Assembly: GCA_009885445.1 (NCBI GenBank)
Contig: VFKQ01000365.1
Span: 1-8,228, forward strand
DNA length: 8,228 nucleotides
Direction of reading: 5' to 3'
Origin: Anaerolineaceae bacterium
GTDB taxonomy: Bacteria; Chloroflexota; Anaerolineae; Anaerolineales; Villigracilaceae
The position numbers and the translations under genes are program-made. This document shows, piece by piece, positions 5,133 to 8,228 of the stretch (the stretch's first letter is position 1; every line of letters starts with the position of its first letter). The notes below the pieces were generated by a model, which saw only the letters and a list, made by a program, of their open reading frames with translations, made no database searches and was not told where the DNA came from.

Positions 5133-6257
5133 ATGAACTTACGCTTATTTTCAATCATTCGCAAGGAATTCATCCAGATCATCCGCGACCCGCGCACGTT
5201 GATTTTGGTGATTCTGATGCCCATCATGCAGTTGTTTCTGCTGGGTTATGCGGCCACTACCGACGTGCGCAATATTTCGCTTGCCGTGTGGGACCAGAGT
5301 CAGTCGCCGCAATCGCGTTCATTGTTAGACGCCTTCCGCGCCGCAGACTATTATCGCATTTCCTATTCTGTGGGTTCTGAGGACGAATATCGCGCCCTGA
5401 TCGAAAACGGCAAGGCGCGCGCCGTGCTGATTATTCCGCCCGATTACGCGCGCAGACTCGCCGACGGCGACGCGCAGGTGGCGATGATTCTGGATGGCTC
5501 CGACGCCACTGTCGGCGCGACGGCTCTCTCGGTGGCGCGGCTTATCGGTCAATCTTACGCCACTGATATTCTCAGCGAGCAGGCCGCGCTCAGCGGACGC
5601 ACCGCTCCGCTCATGCCGCTCGAAGTGCGCACGCAGGTTTGGTACAACCCCGATTTGCAATCGGCGTACTTCATGATTCCCGGCGTCATCGGGCAAATCC
5701 TGTTCATGATCACCACCATGCTCACCGCCACGGCCATCGTGCGTGAACGTGAGCGCGGCACCATTGAGCAATTAATTGTCACGCCGATTCGTTCGTGGGA
5801 ATTGGTGCTCGGCAAAATTTTGCCGTACGCCCTCTTGGCATTTTTCGACACCTTCGAGATTCTGATTATCGGCCATCTGTGGTTCCATGTTCCGATTCGC
5901 GGCGAGATGAGCCTGATCATTATCACCTCCGGTCTGTTCCTGCTTTCGAGTCTCGGCATTGGTTTGTTCGCTTCGTCTATTGCCAACACCCAGCAGGAAG
6001 CCATGCTGACCGTAATGCTCACATCGCTTCCGAGTCTGTTCCTTTCGGGATTTTTCTTTCCACTCGAAGCCATGCCGCAATTTTTGCAAGTAGTTTCTTA
6101 CGCCATCCCGTTGCGTTATTACCTGGTCATCATCCGCTCGCTCTTGCTTAAGGGCGTGGGCGCGGTGGCGTTGCAAAATGAAATCATCGCGCTGGCTGTG
6201 TTCGGCATTGTCATCATGGGCGCGGCCGCGCTCAGATTCCGCAAACGTTTAGATTAG
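5133..6257 (+). CDS. ABC-2 type exporter permease (YbhR/YbhS-like)
   Basis: This 374-residue membrane protein has the ABC2_membrane_3 layout: an N-terminal amphipathic segment with R-K-E-F-I-Q-I-I-R-D-P, TM1 at about 22-41, a large extracytoplasmic domain (about 43-175), then five helices near 178-202, 228-250, 258-283, 288-312 and 349-367. Family hallmarks are visible: the coupling segment R204-E-R-E-R-G-T-I-E-Q-L, the LSGFFFPLEAMP stretch at 304-314 and IPLRYYLVIIRSLLLKG near 325-341. The length equals the usual 370-380. ATG at 5133 follows GGAG with 5-base spacing. It would form the membrane channel of a multidrug or lipid-type exporter powered by the downstream ATPase. Only one permease lies in the window; a homodimer, or a second permease beyond the right end as in YbhS/YbhR, are both possible. 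Confidence 0.92.
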   Translation: MNLRLFSIIRKEFIQIIRDPRTLILVILMPIMQLFLLGYAATTDVRNISLAVWDQSQSPQSRSLLDAFRAADYYRISYSVGSEDEYRALIENGKARAVLIIPPDYARRLADGDAQVAMILDGSDATVGATALSVARLIGQSYATDILSEQAALSGRTAPLMPLEVRTQVWYNPDLQSAYFMIPGVIGQILFMITTMLTATAIVRERERGTIEQLIVTPIRSWELVLGKILPYALLAFFDTFEILIIGHLWFHVPIRGEMSLIIITSGLFLLSSLGIGLFASSIANTQQEAMLTVMLTSLPSLFLSGFFFPLEAMPQFLQVVSYAIPLRYYLVIIRSLLLKGVGAVALQNEIIALAVFGIVIMGAAALRFRKRLD

Positions 6258-6276
6258 TCCGTCAAAGGAGATTCTC

Positions 6277-7581
6277 ATGCACAACCAATTTCCCCCTCGT
6301 CCGGTTCGCATCCTCGTCGCCCTGATCGTCTTTGGCGCGCTTGGTTATTATGGCCTGCGTTCCTTGAAAAGCGAAGAGACCGGCATATTGCAAGCCTCCG
6401 GAACGATTGAGGCCGTCATCGTTAACATTTCTCCGGAGATGGCGGGCAAGGTGACCGAAGTCTACGCCCGCGAAGGCGACTCGCTCAAAGCGGGTGACCC
6501 GCTCCTGCGCCTCGACGATTCCCTGCTGACTGCCCAACGCGCCGTCGCCTCCGCCGCGCTTGACTCGGCCAACGCGGCGCTGTTGGCGGCTCAGAATCAA
6601 TTTGATCAGGTGCTGGCCAATTCCATCGCCGCGCGACAGGCCGCCACAACAAAAGATTGGCGCTTCTCTGCGCCCGATGAATTCAATCAACCTTCCTGGT
6701 ATTTCACGGGCACAGAACAATTAAACGCCGCCCGCGCTGAAGCCGACGCCGCTTTTGAAGCACTCAACGCCGCGCTGACTAATCTTGACAAAGTTAATCA
6801 AGACGTAGCCAACGCGGATTTCATCGCCGCCGAGATTCGACTCGCCAATGCGCGCGCCGCCTTCCTCGTCGCGGACCAGGTGAAGACCAGCGCAGATTTT
6901 GCCGCCGAAGGTGGCGGCTTACAATCCGCCGCCGATGCGGCCTACAACATTGCGCTGGACGAGTTGAACGCCGCGCAGGCCGCCTATGATGCATTGCTGA
7001 ATACAGACTCTGCGAAGAGAGTGCTCGATGCGCGCGGCCAGGTTGCAGTTGCGCAAGCCCGCTACGATGCCGCCTTCGCACGTTTGATCGCATTGCAAAC
7101 AGGAAACGACTCCCCGGCAGTTGTGAATGCGGCAGACAAGTTATTGCAAGCCACCTCCGCCGTCGCCCAAGCCGAAGCCAACCTCGCTCTGCTCGACGCG
7201 CAAATCGCCAAGCTGACAGTCTACGCGCCCGCCGATGGAATCATTTTGTCGCGCAACGTGGAACCCGGCGAATTTCTCCAGCCAGGCGCGGTGGCGCTGA
7301 GCATGGCGAACCTCAGCGAGTTAACCATCACAGTTTATGTGCCCGAAGATCGTTACGGACAAATTGCCCTCGGTCAAACGGCCACTGTCAGTGTCGACTC
7401 TTTTCCTGGAGTCACTTTCACAGGGAAAGTGATTCGCATTTCAGATCAAGCTGAGTTCACACCGCGCAACGTCCAAACCGCACAGGGACGCAGTTCAACA
7501 GTTTATGCGATCAAGGTGACCGTCATAGATTCCAATGGCAGTCTCAAGATCGGCATGCCTGCGGACGTTGTGTTTGAATAA
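6277..7581 (+). CDS. HlyD/YbhG-type membrane-fusion adaptor of the ABC exporter
   Basis: This 434-residue protein starts with a short cytoplasmic Arg-containing end and one signal anchor (about 11-27). It continues with the first half of a biotinyl-lipoyl-like domain (ASGTIEA...SPEMAGKVTEVYAREGDSLKAGDPLLRLD, 40-80), a long Ala-rich helical hairpin (about 82-312), the second lipoyl half (LTVYAPADGIILSRNVEPGEFL, 313-334) and a beta-barrel region (about 347-434). An aromatic patch at about 128-146 (W, F and WYF residues) interrupts the coiled coil and lengthens the protein beyond YbhG (about 330). ATG at 6277 has a near-perfect AAAGGAG 6 bases upstream and lies 19 bases after the permease stop, so translation is closely linked. 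In diderm bacteria such adaptors dock to an outer-membrane channel. If the host is a monoderm Chloroflexota, it more likely gates or extends the permease at the cell wall. Confidence 0.92.
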   Translation: MHNQFPPRPVRILVALIVFGALGYYGLRSLKSEETGILQASGTIEAVIVNISPEMAGKVTEVYAREGDSLKAGDPLLRLDDSLLTAQRAVASAALDSANAALLAAQNQFDQVLANSIAARQAATTKDWRFSAPDEFNQPSWYFTGTEQLNAARAEADAAFEALNAALTNLDKVNQDVANADFIAAEIRLANARAAFLVADQVKTSADFAAEGGGLQSAADAAYNIALDELNAAQAAYDALLNTDSAKRVLDARGQVAVAQARYDAAFARLIALQTGNDSPAVVNAADKLLQATSAVAQAEANLALLDAQIAKLTVYAPADGIILSRNVEPGEFLQPGAVALSMANLSELTITVYVPEDRYGQIALGQTATVSVDSFPGVTFTGKVIRISDQAEFTPRNVQTAQGRSSTVYAIKVTVIDSNGSLKIGMPADVVFE

Positions 7582-7589
7582 ATATTGCC

Positions 7590-7620
7590 GTAGGGATGGG
7601 CAGCTGCTGCCCATCCCTAC
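7590..7620. repeat. Perfect 14-bp hairpin between adaptor and ATPase genes
   Basis: GTAGGGATGGGCAG (7590-7603) and CTGCCCATCCCTAC (7607-7620) form a flawless GC-rich stem with a 3-base CTG loop. No T-run follows, so intrinsic termination is unlikely although it sits in the middle of the operon. Its GTAGGG...CCCTAC ends and compactness resemble dispersed intergenic palindromes. It could lower expression of the ATPase relative to the adaptor or act as an RNase barrier. Confidence 0.65.
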
Positions 7621-7644
7621 ATTTACCTCCACGCGGAAAATGTG

Positions 7645-8228
7645 ATGGAAGAAATATTAATCACCGCCACCAATCTAAAAAAATCCTTTGGCCCCAACCA
7701 CGCCGTAGACGGAGTCTCCCTGCAAATTAAAGCCGGCGAGATCTACGGCCTCGTCGGCGCGGACGGGGCGGGCAAGACCACCACGATGCGTCTGCTCGTC
7801 GGCGCGCTGTTGGCCGACGCAGGCGAAGTGCGCATCTGCGGCTTCGACATTAAAAAGCAAACTGAGTTGGCCCGCGAAAATGTGGGCTACCTCTCCCAGC
7901 GTTTCTCGATGTACGAAGATTTAACTGTGCTCGAAAACATTCGCTTCTTCGCTGAAGTGCGCGGACTTAAATCAAATGAGTGGAAGCCGCGCTGTATGGA
8001 ACTTTTGGAATTCGTGGGCATGGCCGAATTCAAAGATCGCCGCGCCGGTCAACTCTCGGGCGGTATGAAACAAAAACTTGGCCTGGCCTCCGCGCTGGTC
8101 ACCCGTCCGCGCGTGCTCTTGCTCGACGAACCCACTACCGGCGTAGACCCCGTCACCCGTCAGGATTTTTGGCAGTTGGTGATTAAGTTGGTTTCGGCCC
8201 CCCTCCGTCTCCCCCCAAATGCGGAGCA
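7645..8228 (+). CDS. ABC transporter ATP-binding subunit of the exporter (3' end outside window)
   Basis: Translation from ATG at 7645 stays open to the window end (194 codons). The nucleotide-binding fold is clear: Walker A GADGAGKTT at 38-46, Q-loop Gln85 in YLSQRFSMYEDLTV, signature LSGGM at 137-141, Walker B LLLDE at 158-162 and D-loop TGVD at 165-168. The QRFSMYEDLTV wording is typical of the YbhF/CcmA exporter class that pairs with ABC-2 permeases. It would hydrolyse ATP in the cytoplasm to drive export. The ribosome site is weak (GGA, 7-base spacing), and a GTG immediately upstream could also serve as start. After residue about 183 the expected beta strand and H-loop (T-x-H) are missing, replaced by APLRLPPNAE encoded by a C/T-rich tract. 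The catalytic domain may thus be interrupted, or the sequence there may be unreliable. Confidence 0.9.
   Translation, partial: MEEILITATNLKKSFGPNHAVDGVSLQIKAGEIYGLVGADGAGKTTTMRLLVGALLADAGEVRICGFDIKKQTELARENVGYLSQRFSMYEDLTVLENIRFFAEVRGLKSNEWKPRCMELLEFVGMAEFKDRRAGQLSGGMKQKLGLASALVTRPRVLLLDEPTTGVDPVTRQDFWQLVIKLVSAPLRLPPNAE
8197..8228. repeat. C/T-rich tract, probable left arm of a hairpin repeat cut by the window edge
   Basis: Bases 8198-8216 are pyrimidine except for one G, followed by AAATGC-GGA-GCA, in which TGC (8220-8222) and GCA (8226-8228) could form the top of a stem around GGA. The coding sense of the ATPase deteriorates exactly where this tract begins. A repeat inserted in the gene, or a contig end within a repeat, is inferred; the right arm is not in the window. 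Confidence 0.35.

Overview
The window looks like a piece of a moderately GC-rich, free-living bacterial chromosome, most likely from the Chloroflexota (Anaerolineae-like). The reasons are lipoproteins with long Thr/Pro linkers between lipobox and folded domain, SH3b-like modules with a C-R-[FY]-G-P motif, ABC-2 exporter genes placed beside a TetR gene, and many hairpin-forming intergenic repeats. This assignment rests on style and recall, not on a database search.

Minus-strand half (about 1-4392). Transcription runs leftwards from 4392: an MFS transporter gene, then an M24 metallopeptidase (Xaa-Pro type), then about 170 bases of repeat-like hairpins, then two paralogous SH3b-like lipoproteins, ending at a strong bidirectional intrinsic terminator (158-193). 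The MFS and peptidase genes now read as one 812-codon frame. Reading the other frame from about 3249 restores the last MFS transmembrane helix and a stop that overlaps the peptidase start by four bases (ATGA). The fused frame is therefore best explained by one extra base, real or an assembly error. The left edge (1-150) is bounded by a perfect 14-bp inverted repeat and resembles a small non-autonomous mobile or repeat element.

Plus-strand half (4410-8228). A clear sigma70-type promoter is followed by a perfect 12-bp palindrome, then by a TetR regulator, an ABC-2 permease, a HlyD-type membrane-fusion adaptor and an ABC ATPase that is open at the window end. The gene set matches the E. coli CecR/YbhGFSR-type efflux modules: regulator, permease, adaptor and ATPase. 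The palindrome sits where transcription should start, so autorepression of the whole operon, with possible cross-control of the divergent MFS gene, is the simplest model. Perfect hairpins lie between tetR and the permease gene, and between the adaptor and ATPase genes.

Both window ends fall in repeat-like sequence. The ATPase stops resembling its family just before the expected H-loop and passes into a C/T-rich tract, so the last part may be a repeat insertion or a contig edge. I see no tRNA, rRNA, CRISPR array, transposase or phage gene. No wholly new system is evident; the best leads are the frameshift fusion, the paired lipoproteins, the tandem hairpins with complementary loops and the interrupted ATPase.
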